Part shown: piece by piece, positions 35,329-44,235 of the stretch
Position numbering within the stretch: position 1 is the first letter of the stretch
Layout: each line of letters opens with the position of its first letter
Assembly (NCBI RefSeq): GCF_024459955.1
Contig: NZ_JANFXK010000016.1
Location: forward strand, 1-64,000
DNA length: 64,000 nt
Reading direction: 5' to 3'
Source: Anaerovorax odorimutans
Lineage (GTDB): Bacteria; Bacillota; Clostridia; Peptostreptococcales; Anaerovoracaceae
Notes under the pieces: generated by a model
The model's database searches: none
Told to the model about the DNA's origin: nothing
The model's input: only the letters and a program-made list of their open reading frames with translations
Made by a program: the position numbers and the translations under genes

Positions 35329-36537
35329 TTATTTCAGATAGTTCCACGGATTTACATCGTTTCCGTAACTGCTGCCGCCCTTCCGAACCTCAAAATGGCA
35401 GTGGTTTCCGGTAGAGCTGCCCGTGCTTCCAACTCTTGCTATTTTCTGTCCCTTTTTAACCTTTGCGCCGGAATGAGCTACCAGACTGCTGTTGTGGCCG
35501 TAAAGCGTATAGAGACCTCCTCCGTGACTGATAATTACCGCATTGCCGTAGCTTCCCAGATAGCCTGAAAAGATTACCGTACCCTTGGCCGCCGCTAATA
35601 CGGAAGTACCGTAAGGTGCCGGAATATCGATTCCGGTATGCTTTTCTCTACCGTGGAACGGACAGATTCTCCAACCATAATTGGAAGAAACTCTAGTATG
35701 CCCCGGAACAGGCCATCCGAATTGTCCGTCATTGTAGGAGCTGCCGCCGCTTCCGCCGCCACTGCTTCCTCCACTGTTGCTGCTTCCGCCGTCCTTGCCG
35801 CCGCTGTTACTGCTCCCTCCGCTGTTATCGTTTTTCTTACTGTCCTGCTCGATAATGGCAGCAATGCGGTCCGCTTCCGCGTTCAGATCGGCAATATTAT
35901 CTTCGAGAGCTTCGTTGCTGGCAACCACGTTGGCCTTTTTCTTGGAGACTTCGCTGCGGTTAGCCGTCAGCTCCGCCTGCTTGTTCAGCTGTTCCTGTTT
36001 CTGGGATTCCAGCTGGCCTTCCAGAGATTCCAGCTCTTTTTTCTTATCTTCTACCTTTTTATAATCTTTCTCAAGATCGGCAAGCACATCTTTATCGCTG
36101 GAATACACTTTCTTTACCATATCGATATTGCTGATAAATTCCGAAATGCTGCCCGAACCCATGAGTACGTCCATAAAGCCGATGCTTCCGTTTTTGTACA
36201 TAGTCCTGAGACGCACATTGAGATTTTCATTCTGCGTCTGGACATCTTCTTCCGCTTTCTTCAAATCCGCTTCCGCGGCCACGACTTTGTCCTCCGTGCC
36301 GGCAATTTTTTCCCGCAGATTTTCCAGCTGGTTTTCAGCTGAACTGATCTCCACCTCTAAGTCCTGAATTTCTTTGGACAGTTCCTGTTCCTGGCTTTTT
36401 CCGTTTTCCAGCTGCTTCTGCTTTTCCTGAATATCCTTCTTAATATCGCCGAGACTGGCACCGTAAACCGTGCCTGTACCAAATAACAAGGTGAAAATAA
36501 GCAGCAGAGCGGTAAATACTGTAATCTTTTTTCGCAT
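35329..36537 (-). CDS. M23 (LytM) peptidoglycan hydrolase with coiled coil
   Basis: A 402-aa secreted protein: signal peptide (FTALLLIFTLLFGTGTVYGA), a long coiled coil (about residues 27-240), a Ser/Gly linker, then a C-terminal LytM domain with the zinc motif HTGIDIPAPYG, YGHNSSLV and HCHFEVRKGG, all intact. It lies directly downstream of ftsE-ftsX (11-bp gap). In PcsB, CwlO and EnvC systems FtsEX activates such a coiled-coil hydrolase to cleave wall at division or elongation. The start at 36537 has AGGAGG seven bases upstream. Confidence 0.92.
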   Translation of the reverse strand: MRKKITVFTALLLIFTLLFGTGTVYGASLGDIKKDIQEKQKQLENGKSQEQELSKEIQDLEVEISSAENQLENLREKIAGTEDKVVAAEADLKKAEEDVQTQNENLNVRLRTMYKNGSIGFMDVLMGSGSISEFISNIDMVKKVYSSDKDVLADLEKDYKKVEDKKKELESLEGQLESQKQEQLNKQAELTANRSEVSKKKANVVASNEALEDNIADLNAEADRIAAIIEQDSKKNDNSGGSSNSGGKDGGSSNSGGSSGGGSGGSSYNDGQFGWPVPGHTRVSSNYGWRICPFHGREKHTGIDIPAPYGTSVLAAAKGTVIFSGYLGSYGNAVIISHGGGLYTLYGHNSSLVAHSGAKVKKGQKIARVGSTGSSTGNHCHFEVRKGGSSYGNDVNPWNYLK

Positions 36538-36548
36538 GAAACGACCTC

Positions 36549-37442
36549 CTAAGCGTCTAAGAACTTTCTCATTGAAATGATGCTGCCGCAGGCACCGATG
36601 CTGACACCGAGAGCGGCGAATATCCATACCAGGTTATAGGTCAGAAAATCGACCGGCACCATTGGTGTGGAAAGTACAGCAAATACGTCCTTCCCTATCA
36701 AATCCACAACTTTTTCATATACAAAGGCGGAAATCCCCACCGAGATTCCTGCCGAAAAAAGACCGATAATAATCCCCTCAGCCAGGAACGGCCCCCGTAT
36801 GAACCAGTTGGTCGCTCCCACGTATTTCATAATGCTGATTTCTCTTGCCCGGTTGAATACCGTTAGCTTGATGGTGTTGGATACCACCACCACCGATACG
36901 ATAATCAGGAATATCATAATCACGATCGCGGCCAATTGCACGAAACGGGTGGCGCTCATCAGCTTGTCCACTGTCTCTTTATAGTATTTTACATCTTCAA
37001 TGCCGTCCAGAGCCGCGGCCTTAGCCGCTATGTCGTCGGCAGCCTCCAGACTGTTGATTTTAATGACGATGGAGTTGGGCAGAGGGTTGGAAGCCAGAGA
37101 ATCCAGCAGATAGCCGCTGTCGCCCCATCTGGTCTTCAGCTCCGTCATAGCCTCTTCCTTGGTGCGGTAAGTCACATCTTCCACACCGGCTTCCCCTTTG
37201 AGAGATGTAATCATCGTATCCGCCTGCTCTTTAGGTGTCGTATCCAGGAGAAAGACTTCGATGGAGTCGTAGTCCTGGCGGATCATCGTGGCCGCGGTAT
37301 TGATATTAATCACAATTACAAAGAACAATCCCAGAATCAGCAGCATGGCTGTAATGGCAAAGATCGAGGCCACGCTCATCGCCCTGTTTCTGAAAACCTG
37401 CAGAAATGCCTGCTTGATTGTATAGAAAAAACGTCTGAACAT
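36549..37442 (-). CDS. ftsX: cell division protein FtsX
   Basis: A 297-aa permease-like protein with four membrane helices: one N-terminal (SIFAITAMLLILGLFFVIVI), a large external loop (about residues 45-165), then three C-terminal helices including IVIMIFLIIVSVVVVSNTI. It transmits FtsE ATPase activity to the extracellular hydrolase encoded next. It begins 2 bp after ftsE. Confidence 0.93.
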   Translation of the reverse strand: MFRRFFYTIKQAFLQVFRNRAMSVASIFAITAMLLILGLFFVIVININTAATMIRQDYDSIEVFLLDTTPKEQADTMITSLKGEAGVEDVTYRTKEEAMTELKTRWGDSGYLLDSLASNPLPNSIVIKINSLEAADDIAAKAAALDGIEDVKYYKETVDKLMSATRFVQLAAIVIMIFLIIVSVVVVSNTIKLTVFNRAREISIMKYVGATNWFIRGPFLAEGIIIGLFSAGISVGISAFVYEKVVDLIGKDVFAVLSTPMVPVDFLTYNLVWIFAALGVSIGACGSIISMRKFLDA

Positions 37443-37444
37443 TA

Positions 37445-38206
37445 TTACAAGTCTCCCTTTTTCAGTTTTTCATTAAATTGGCGCCGATGCTGCAAAGTAT
37501 CCATCGTCACTTCCATTTTCGCAAGCGCTTCTTCGAATCCGTACGTTCCTATGTCGTCTCTTACGATTCGGCCTTTTTCAATGGCGATAACCCGCTTGTT
37601 CATTCTGTCTACGATGTCCTTGGCATGGGTAACCATGAGGATGGTCGTTCCCCGCATGTTAATCAGTTCCAAAAGCTGCATGATTTCCCATGCGGTCTCC
37701 GGATCAAGATTTCCCGTAGGCTCATCAGCGATGAGAATTTTGGGGTTGTTGACGATTGCCCGTGCGATGGCAACTCTCTGCTGTTCGCCTGCGGACAGTT
37801 CGTTGGGATATTTCTGTGCTTTGGTACCGACTCCCACAAGGCTGAGTACCTGAGGGACCTGCCGTTTGATCGTCCTTGGACTCTGATGGATGATTTCCAT
37901 CGCAAAAGCCACGTTTTCGTATACGGTCTTCTTCGGCAGAAGTCTGAAATCCTGAAAAACGATACCGACGTTCCTTCTCAGTTTCGGTATCTGTCTGTTG
38001 GAAAACTTCGTTACGTCTTCCCCTCTGACTTTGATCTTGCCTTTATTGGCATCTATTTCCTTTAAGATAAGCTTTACAAATGTAGATTTTCCCGCTCCGC
38101 TGGGTCCCACGAGAAATACGAATTCCCCCTTGTTGATTCTCACACTGACATCATCAAGACCTATGTTGGATTTGTAATGCTTTGTCACATTTTCAAAAAC
38201 AATCAT
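37445..38206 (-). CDS. ftsE: cell division ATP-binding protein FtsE
   Basis: A 253-aa ABC ATPase: Walker A GPSGAGKST, Walker B ILIADEPTGNLD, H-loop MVTHAKD. The signature reads LSAGEQQRVAIARA, with Ala in place of the usual Gly. It is about 25 residues longer than typical FtsE at the C-terminus. First gene of the ftsE-ftsX-M23 operon, so the complete wall-cleavage module is present. Confidence 0.93.
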   Translation of the reverse strand: MIVFENVTKHYKSNIGLDDVSVRINKGEFVFLVGPSGAGKSTFVKLILKEIDANKGKIKVRGEDVTKFSNRQIPKLRRNVGIVFQDFRLLPKKTVYENVAFAMEIIHQSPRTIKRQVPQVLSLVGVGTKAQKYPNELSAGEQQRVAIARAIVNNPKILIADEPTGNLDPETAWEIMQLLELINMRGTTILMVTHAKDIVDRMNKRVIAIEKGRIVRDDIGTYGFEEALAKMEVTMDTLQHRRQFNEKLKKGDL

Positions 38207-38369
38207 TCTGCGTCCGTGCCCCTTTCCTTTTGATAGACCTAATATATAGTTTACTATAACCGACCGTTATTTTCAAACAATTATCGGCATTATTCCTCAA
38301 AACGTTACAATATTATCATCGGCAGGTGAAAATTATGTGAAAACCTGCTCGATATTTGCATATTTACCA

Positions 38370-39104
38370 TTATCGCCCGTCGGTAAAGTACAAATCGATA
38401 ATCGCATCTATTTTCCGACTGTCCTCAATATCCGCTTCACATGTACAGATCAAGTCCCTGCCGGGAAATATATGATGTTTTGCATATGTATTCAGTTTTT
38501 CGGCAGTTTTCACAGCATAATCGGGCCTGTCTAAAAGTCCGAAATGTTCCCAAAATATCAATTTACCGCCCCGATGACGTTTTGCTGTAAAATCCGGATA
38601 GTAGACGGATTCGCCTAATTTCAGAGCCGCTTCATAGCGATAAGAAATGTGCTTTCGTTCCAGAGCATTTGCTATCAGCATCTCCGATTTGGATCTTACC
38701 AACACACCTCCATTGGTCAGGTAATGGCGGTCTTCCGGGCAAAAGTCGTTCTTTTCATAGTCTTCTCTGCCCCAGGAATTGGCGAAATCCCGAAAAAAAT
38801 AGCTTTGGGGCAGATCCTTGTATGGATTTGACAGCTCCCTTATAATTTCTGCCGATGACAGTTCCCGGTATCGTTTGTCAAACATCATGGCCGCTTTGGC
38901 GTTGATTGTCAGCCGTTTTAGCCGTTCCTTCAAATACGCCTTTCTTGCCAGCTGCGCAATCATCTGAGGGTCTTTGGTAATGCCCCTGTCTTTTCCATCA
39001 TCGTGGCAATAATAGAAACTGCGCCGTTTCACCAGATATCCCTTCGGAAGCTGTTTCAGTTCGGCCTGAATTTCCTGAATCTCCTGCTGATATTGTTTAT
39101 TCAT
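38370..39104 (-). CDS. uncharacterised protein with possible PD-(D/E)XK nuclease-like core
   Basis: A 244-aa soluble protein. Its N-terminal half is helical and basic. The C-terminal half has RSKSEMLIANALERKHISYR followed by YYPDFTAKRHRGGKLIFWEH. The order Glu, then PDF, then E-x-H resembles the restriction-endonuclease fold, with His in place of the usual Lys. It stands alone between ftsE and the PrcB-like gene, so there is no methyltransferase partner. The nuclease assignment is by motif reading only. Start at 39104 is the first ATG. Confidence 0.6.
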   Translation of the reverse strand: MNKQYQQEIQEIQAELKQLPKGYLVKRRSFYYCHDDGKDRGITKDPQMIAQLARKAYLKERLKRLTINAKAAMMFDKRYRELSSAEIIRELSNPYKDLPQSYFFRDFANSWGREDYEKNDFCPEDRHYLTNGGVLVRSKSEMLIANALERKHISYRYEAALKLGESVYYPDFTAKRHRGGKLIFWEHFGLLDRPDYAVKTAEKLNTYAKHHIFPGRDLICTCEADIEDSRKIDAIIDLYFTDGR

Positions 39105-39429
39105 CGTTCCCCCTTCGGCAGCGCCGCTTTTTCTTTTTGAATTGTTTTATGTAAAAATTTTACATCATACAAAGTGATTTGTCAAATAATGTAATATGTC
39201 GTCAAGGAAACTTATTTCTATGGATTTTGATATTTTCTTCCGTTTGGAGAGCGATCGCACCAAAAAAATATCAAAACAGCCATCTATTAATGATCGTTTT
39301 GATATTTTCTCAATAATATTATGAAATTTTAAGCGTATAATATCAATAATCTTATTATAAAAAAGATTTAATGATATTTCTGGTTGAACCGCTCCGCCGC
39401 AGCTTCTTCACCCCGGTTTTCGCCACACC
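39105..39429. other. gene-free AT-rich spacer with TTTGATATTTT words
   Basis: Contains the word TTTTGATATTTTC or its complement near 39227, 39265 and 39294, and a related TGATATTTCTGG near 39371. These may be operators of an unknown regulator or decayed repeats. No gene assigned. Confidence 0.35.
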
Positions 39430-39483
39430 CTATCCGCAACAGTTCCCGCCACACCCGTCTCCGCAGGCAGCCGCCGCTGTCAC
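39430..39483 (-). CDS. possible 17-residue Cys-rich micro-ORF
   Basis: GTG at 39483 opens a frame ending at TAG with the peptide tail ACGDGCGGNCCG, four cysteines in 12 residues. AAGGAA lies about 8 bases upstream. It continues in frame from the stop of the PrcB-like gene. This could be a real tiny peptide, a read-through tail or chance; evidence is weak. Confidence 0.2.
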   Translation of the reverse strand: MTAAAACGDGCGGNCCG

Positions 39484-39525
39484 TCCGCGGCTTCCTTCCG
39501 GGCCTATCAATCCGGCGGCCAGCGT

Positions 39526-40005
39526 TTATTCTTCGTACTGTATCCGCAGCTCGATTTCATCGGGAAGCTTGGAAAGATCCGTACTGGCTACCTTGACCGG
39601 ATAGGTGATGACCTGGGCCAGAGCCTTGTCTTTTTCAGGATCTTTGAAATCCGCATAAACCACCAGATTGGTTTTACCGTCCTTTTCTTCCAGGCTCATT
39701 TTGTCAATATCTACTTCAAAACCTGAGGTCGGTTTTTCGCCTCTGGTCACGACTACATAGATTTTGTCCTCCACCACACACGCCAGTGCCCGTTCCAGAG
39801 TTCTGTATTCCGGGATAACCTGACTGGATATGTCCTGAGGTATTTTGTTTTCGCTCAATGTTTTGAATTCCACTTTTTTGTCACCTTTAAACAAATTCAC
39901 CGCTACCAGGGCGGCTACCAAAGCAATAATAATAATTGCGATTATGATAAGACCTTTCTTCCCCGGCTTCCAATTTTTTTTCTTTTCCTTTTCTTTCTCT
40001 CCCAA
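39526..40005 (-). CDS. PrcB-like C-terminal domain protein, membrane-anchored
   Basis: A 159-aa protein with a lysine-rich N-terminus, one membrane helix (LIIIAIIIIALVAALVAV) and an external domain in which RGEKPTSGFEVDIDKM and LVVYADFKDPE resemble the C-terminal domain of protease complex subunit PrcB. The preferred start is TTG at 40005, with AAGGGAG 8 bases upstream; the longer open frame has an unlikely Arg/Asp-rich beginning. Role unknown. Confidence 0.68.
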   Translation of the reverse strand: MGEKEKEKKKNWKPGKKGLIIIAIIIIALVAALVAVNLFKGDKKVEFKTLSENKIPQDISSQVIPEYRTLERALACVVEDKIYVVVTRGEKPTSGFEVDIDKMSLEEKDGKTNLVVYADFKDPEKDKALAQVITYPVKVASTDLSKLPDEIELRIQYEE

Positions 40006-40162
40006 AACAAAAACTCCCTTCCGTCTAATCTGCAATATGCCGGCTGTGCCTTCGCATACCTGGACATCTTCATCTTCATCTCTGCGGCGGAACCGCTGTC
40101 GTTTAAATGAACATGTCATATTTAAGACTATTCGGAAAGAGAGCTTGTTATTACTTGTTTTT

Positions 40163-40741
40163 CTAATCTTTTACCGGCGACAAAGTCTGCGCGATTTTAT
40201 CAAATTCTTCAGTCAGTTTTTTCTGGTTGCCTTCCAGACTCCAGCATACCAGCTGAACGTAGCGGTCGTTGATCTCAGCGCAGTAAATCTGGTATACCTG
40301 ATCTACATCGTCTATCTTGCCTGCGATCATAGTTTTATAAGCATTGTAGCTGCCCAGCTTCATCTCCTGGGATTTGCTTGTCTTTTCCTCGTCGATGTTT
40401 TTCCCCATATTCTTGACGACCATCTTGTTGTAGCCGGAAAGTTTTTCAGAAAAATTGTATTTGTTTTCGCTGATGAGAGCTATGTATCCCTCTGCATTTT
40501 TGGCGATTGACAAGGTGGCGTCTTCGATATCCAGAACGTCCTTTGCGTCGGACCAGTCTTCATTGGCTGTAATCTGGAATCTTTCATCACTGGTTTTAAA
40601 TACCTTTTCCTTCACCGGTGCCTGAGTAGTCTCCAGCGCCGCGGTTTCGTCAGCTTTTTCCTTGGATTGGGAAGTGCCGCAGGCCGCAAAGGACAGGCAC
40701 ATCATCAGGATCAGGCTAAGACACAAAAACGATTTTTTCAT
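40163..40741 (-). CDS. lipoprotein of unknown function
   Basis: A 192-aa secreted lipoprotein with signal peptide (LCLSLILMMCLSFAACGTS) and a lipobox ending in Cys. Residues 50-190 form a compact alpha/beta domain of the kind seen in clostridial lipoproteins related to PsbP/DUF1795-type folds (EGYIALISENKYNF, YVQLVCWSLEGNQ). That fold assignment is tentative. It follows the transketolase genes by 24 bp. Confidence 0.75.
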   Translation of the reverse strand: MKKSFLCLSLILMMCLSFAACGTSQSKEKADETAALETTQAPVKEKVFKTSDERFQITANEDWSDAKDVLDIEDATLSIAKNAEGYIALISENKYNFSEKLSGYNKMVVKNMGKNIDEEKTSKSQEMKLGSYNAYKTMIAGKIDDVDQVYQIYCAEINDRYVQLVCWSLEGNQKKLTEEFDKIAQTLSPVKD

Positions 40742-40765
40742 AAAGCGATCTCTCCTCTTTCACAC

Positions 40766-41698
40766 TTACAGGCTTTTGACCGCCGCCACAATGTCGGCAG
40801 CTGTCATGCCGTATTTCTTCTTCAGCTCCTCCGGTTTTCCCGATTCTCCGTAAGTATCCTTCTGACCCACGAAAGCCATCTTTACCGGCGCGTTTTTCAC
40901 TACCACTTCCGCTACGGCGCTTCCCAGTCCGCCGATCACGGAATGTTCCTCTGCCGTTACGATTTTGCCGGTCTCCCTGGCCGCCTTGACGATGATCTCC
41001 TCATCGATCGGTTTGATGGTATGGATATCAATGACACGGGCGTCGATGCCATCCGCTGCCAGCTCTTCCGCTGCCATAACCGCTTCGTTAACCATGATTC
41101 CCGTAGCAATGATGGAAACATCTTTTCCTTCGCGGACCTGATTGCCCTTGCCCAGTGTAATCTGCGCGTTTTCATCGTAAAATACCGGCACTGCCGCTCT
41201 CCCCAGCCTTACATAGCACGGTCCGTCCATGGCTACGGCCTGCTCCAGCAGCTTACCTGCGGAAACGCCGTCCGACGGATTGATAACGGTCATTCCCGGA
41301 ATGGTCCGCATCAGTGCGATATCTTCAAAAGTCTGGTGGCTGGCGCCGTCTTCTCCCACTGTGATTCCTGCGTGAGTAGCGCAGATTTTCACGTTGGCTT
41401 TTGTGTAACCAATGGAGTTGCGGATAATCTCAAAAGCCCTGCCGGAAGCGAACATAGCAAAGGTGCTGGCGCATACGATCTTGCCGGAAAGGGCCAGTCC
41501 CGCAGCGCTTCCATAGAGATTCTGCTCCGCGATGCCCATGTTGAAAAAACGCTGCGGATAGGTGCTTCCAAATTCAGCCGTCATGGTGGATTTGGAAAGG
41601 TCCGCGTCCATTACAACCAGGTTGTCATATTTTTCTCCAAGCTCTACCAGTTTTTTACCGTAGGCCTGTCTTGTCGCCATCTTATCAGCCATTACCAT
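40766..41698 (-). CDS. transketolase C-terminal subunit
   Basis: A 310-aa protein with the pyrimidine-binding and C-terminal domains of transketolase: GIAEQNLYGSAAGLALSGK, GEDGASHQTFEDIALMR and TAEEHSVIGGLGSAVAEV. The catalytic histidines and the glutamate that activates thiamine diphosphate are in these blocks. It works with the N-terminal subunit encoded upstream (7-bp overlap). The complex transfers two-carbon units in the non-oxidative pentose phosphate pathway. Split enzymes are common in Clostridia. Confidence 0.93.
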   Translation of the reverse strand: MVMADKMATRQAYGKKLVELGEKYDNLVVMDADLSKSTMTAEFGSTYPQRFFNMGIAEQNLYGSAAGLALSGKIVCASTFAMFASGRAFEIIRNSIGYTKANVKICATHAGITVGEDGASHQTFEDIALMRTIPGMTVINPSDGVSAGKLLEQAVAMDGPCYVRLGRAAVPVFYDENAQITLGKGNQVREGKDVSIIATGIMVNEAVMAAEELAADGIDARVIDIHTIKPIDEEIIVKAARETGKIVTAEEHSVIGGLGSAVAEVVVKNAPVKMAFVGQKDTYGESGKPEELKKKYGMTAADIVAAVKSL

Positions 41699-42510
41699 TC
41701 ACCTCCCAGTTCTTCTACTGCCTGCTTTGTCTGCTCTTCGCTTGGGGCCTTGCCATGCCATCCATATTCGCCTTCCATGAAGGAAACTCCTTTTCCTTTT
41801 ATTGTTTTGGCGATAATCATGGTCGGCTTTCCCTTGCAGGCTCTTGCCTGAGCGAAAGCGTCGAAGATCTGTTCAAAATCGTGGCCATCAATATTTATCA
41901 CGTTCCAGCCGAAAGCGCGGAACTTTTCATCAACAGGAGCAACAGTCATTACATCTTCATTTCTGCCGTCGATCTGCAGACCATTCCAGTCCAGAATGGC
42001 AGTGAGGTTGTCCAGCTTATTGTGAGCCGCGGACATGGCCGCTTCCCATACAAGACCCTCCTGGATCTCGCCGTCGCCTAAGAGAACGTAAACTCTTGCC
42101 GGGCTTTTATCCACCTTGGCCGCCATAGCCATACCGCCGGCAGCGGAAAATCCCTGTCCCAGAGATCCCGTAGACATTTCGATTCCAGGCACCTTTTTCA
42201 TATCCGGGTGTCCCTGGAATTTGGAGCCCAGCTTTCTCAACTGCAGGATGTCTTCCTTCGGGAAATAGCCCCGTTCCGCAAGGGCCGCGTACTGCACCGG
42301 ACCGGCGTGTCCCTTGGATAAAATAAACTTGTCCCTTCCTTCCATTTTGGGGTTTTTGGGGTCAATGTTCATTTCCTTAAAATACAGCGCCGTCACGATA
42401 TCCGCCGCGGAGAGGGAACCTCCCGGATGTCCGGAGCCCGCGTTATGTATTGCCTTGACGATTCCGGTACGGATATTTGCCGCTGTTTTTTCAAACTGTG
42501 TGTAATCCAT
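41692..42510 (-). CDS. transketolase N-terminal subunit
   Basis: A 272-aa thiamine-diphosphate-binding domain. GHPGGSLSAADIVTALYF, the diphosphate motif LLGDGEIQEGLVWEAAMSAA and LTAILDWNGLQIDG are conserved. It pairs with the adjacent C-terminal subunit. AGGAGGAAAAAG lies before ATG at 42510. A GC-rich hairpin (AGCGGC/GCCGCT, near 42560) lies upstream. Confidence 0.93.
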   Translation of the reverse strand: MDYTQFEKTAANIRTGIVKAIHNAGSGHPGGSLSAADIVTALYFKEMNIDPKNPKMEGRDKFILSKGHAGPVQYAALAERGYFPKEDILQLRKLGSKFQGHPDMKKVPGIEMSTGSLGQGFSAAGGMAMAAKVDKSPARVYVLLGDGEIQEGLVWEAAMSAAHNKLDNLTAILDWNGLQIDGRNEDVMTVAPVDEKFRAFGWNVINIDGHDFEQIFDAFAQARACKGKPTMIIAKTIKGKGVSFMEGEYGWHGKAPSEEQTKQAVEELGGEW

Positions 42511-42595
42511 TCTTTTTCCTCCTGTGTTTATTTCTATCTATTAAAAGCGTTTGGACAGAGCGGCACCGGGCCGCTCCGCCTCCTGCTATTAAAAA

Positions 42596-42958
42596 CTATT
42601 CAAACGTATTGGGATTCGCAATTCCCAAGCTTACGCCTAATGCTTCATCTACATCCGGTAAACGATCATGGTCAAGTGTGCCAATTCGTTCCTTCAACCT
42701 TTTTTTATCAATTGTTCTGAGCTGTTCTAAAAGTACTACTGAATTCTTACTGAGACCATTGCCGTCCGCTGCGATTTCCACGTGGGTCGGCAGATTGGCT
42801 TTATTTTTCTGTGAGGTAACTGCAGCCACGATGATCGTCGGGCTGTATTTGTTTCCTACATCGTTCTGAACCACCAGGACGGGCCTTACGCCGCCCTGCT
42901 CGGAGCCGATTACCGGACTTAAATCTGCAAAATAAAGATCGCCTTTCTTTACCAGCAA
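42596..42958 (-). CDS. mazF: MazF/PemK-family endoribonuclease toxin
   Basis: A 120-aa PemK-like protein: [42 protein letters not shown] and [15 protein letters not shown] are the typical MazF strands, with Arg and Thr/Ser of the RNA site present. MazF cleaves mRNA at short motifs. No antitoxin gene is adjacent; nnrD lies 27 bp upstream. In many Firmicutes the order is nnrD-alr-mazE-mazF, so a partner may have been lost or lie elsewhere. TTG at 42958, with AAGGAG 8 bases upstream, is favoured over GTG at 42967. Confidence 0.87.
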   Translation of the reverse strand: MLVKKGDLYFADLSPVIGSEQGGVRPVLVVQNDVGNKYSPTIIVAAVTSQKNKANLPTHVEIAADGNGLSKNSVVLLEQLRTIDKKRLKERIGTLDHDRLPDVDEALGVSLGIANPNTFE

Positions 42959-42985
42959 GTCCTTCACTCCTTATCTATTCAAATT

Positions 42986-43840
42986 TTACTTTCCTACGAT
43001 TTGTTTGAAAGCCAGAGCGACCATATTGGCCAGATCCAGGGATGTCATTCCCGTTTCTCCAAGGGACTTAGCGCAAAGATCGCCTGCCATCCCATGGATG
43101 AATACTCCCGCTTTCGCACAGTCAACCGGAGAAAGCTTTTGCCCGGCCAGCGCTGCGATAATGCCTGTCAGCACGTCTCCACTGCCGCCGGTGGCCATTC
43201 CCGGGTTTCCTGTAGTATTAGTATATGATTCGCCGTCCTCTGTTGCCACCAGAGTCCCGCTGCCCTTGAGCACGCAGATCGCACCCGTCTTCTCGGCCAG
43301 TGTTTGGGCCGTCGCAGGCCTGTCCAGCTCTGAGATGTCGATCCCGCAGTAATTCAGGAGCCTTGCGGCTTCTCCCGGATGCGGCGTCATGATCACCTTT
43401 GCTCCGGTTTCCCGCAGCTCATCCAGAAGCCCTTCCCTGCTGACCGCGTTGATCCCATCGGCATCCAGGACGACTGTCTTTTCGTATTTCTTTAATATTG
43501 TACGGATCAGCTTCGCGCTCTGCCCATCATCTCCTAACCCCGGACCTACTGCAATGGCATCGCAGGCCATTAGATCCGGTAGGGAAAGCTCTCTCGGGAC
43601 ACAAGTGGCTTCGGGTACGCCCACCTGCAGAATGGGATAAAGTTCTCCTGGGGCGGATATCCGTACCAGTCCCGCTCCTGAACGCAATGCTCCCCGTGCG
43701 CAGAGCACGGCCGCGCCCGCCATGCCGACAGAGCCTGCAATCACAAGAACCTTTCCGCAGTCACCTTTATGTATGTCCCTCGGACGTTCCTTAATTACAG
43801 TATTTACATATTCTAAATTTATTAAACCTGTTTTCTCCAT
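42986..43840 (-). CDS. nnrD: ADP-dependent NAD(P)H-hydrate dehydratase
   Basis: A 284-aa carbohydrate-kinase-like enzyme that repairs hydrated NAD(P)H. Visible blocks are VLVIAGSVGMAGAAVLCARG, VGPGLGDDG, MTPHPGEAARL, VLKGSGTLVA and the catalytic GNPGMATGGSGDVLTG. The epimerase domain (NnrE) found fused in other bacteria is absent here. It may share a transcript with the MazF gene downstream. Confidence 0.93.
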   Translation of the reverse strand: MEKTGLINLEYVNTVIKERPRDIHKGDCGKVLVIAGSVGMAGAAVLCARGALRSGAGLVRISAPGELYPILQVGVPEATCVPRELSLPDLMACDAIAVGPGLGDDGQSAKLIRTILKKYEKTVVLDADGINAVSREGLLDELRETGAKVIMTPHPGEAARLLNYCGIDISELDRPATAQTLAEKTGAICVLKGSGTLVATEDGESYTNTTGNPGMATGGSGDVLTGIIAALAGQKLSPVDCAKAGVFIHGMAGDLCAKSLGETGMTSLDLANMVALAFKQIVGK

Positions 43841-43981
43841 AAAATTTTCCTATTGGCACGAATTCGGATATTGCGGGGATTCTTTACTGTTTTCGATTGT
43901 CTTTTTCATTCCGCCCGCAACCACCTCTAGGGGCCGCAGCTCGTTTTTTCTCGAAAAGACGAGGAAAACCCCATATTACGT

Positions 43982-44009
43982 AATTATATCACAATGAAGT
44001 AGCGGCGCA
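43982..44009 (-). promoter_or_regulatory. possible promoter for nnrD
   Basis: On the minus strand TTGCGC, a 16-bp spacer and TATAAT, about 140 bp upstream of the nnrD start. Confidence 0.45.
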
Positions 44010-44035
44010 AGATGTCTGGGGAAAAAAGAGAAGCT

Positions 44036-44235
44036 TTCTTATAAGAAACGGAGCTTCGGGCAGATTTGAAAACATGCCTGGAAATAGATCCGGTAACGAC
44101 CATGAAGGCTGGCCCGATTTCAGCTCGGGAAACAGCTCAGGAAGCCGGCCATGAAGTGACTCCGGTACCAGCTCCGGAAATAGCTTGAAAAATCCGCTTG
44201 GCAACAACCCCGCAAGCAACCTGGAAGGCCGGCCC
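44036..44235. repeat. low-complexity imperfect repeat between nnrD and the DUF503 gene
   Basis: Words such as CAGCTCGGGAAACAGCT, CAGCTCCGGAAATAGCT and CCATGAAGGCTGGCC recur imperfectly. On the plus strand one frame reads like Ser/Gly/Asn-rich protein, but it is broken by stops and has no ribosome site. It is probably a decayed repeat. Confidence 0.4.

Noticed and set aside
43989-44219. 76-aa minus-strand frame with LFPEL repeats
   Set aside because: Low-complexity repeat DNA; no ribosome site, and the matching plus-strand reading is broken too.
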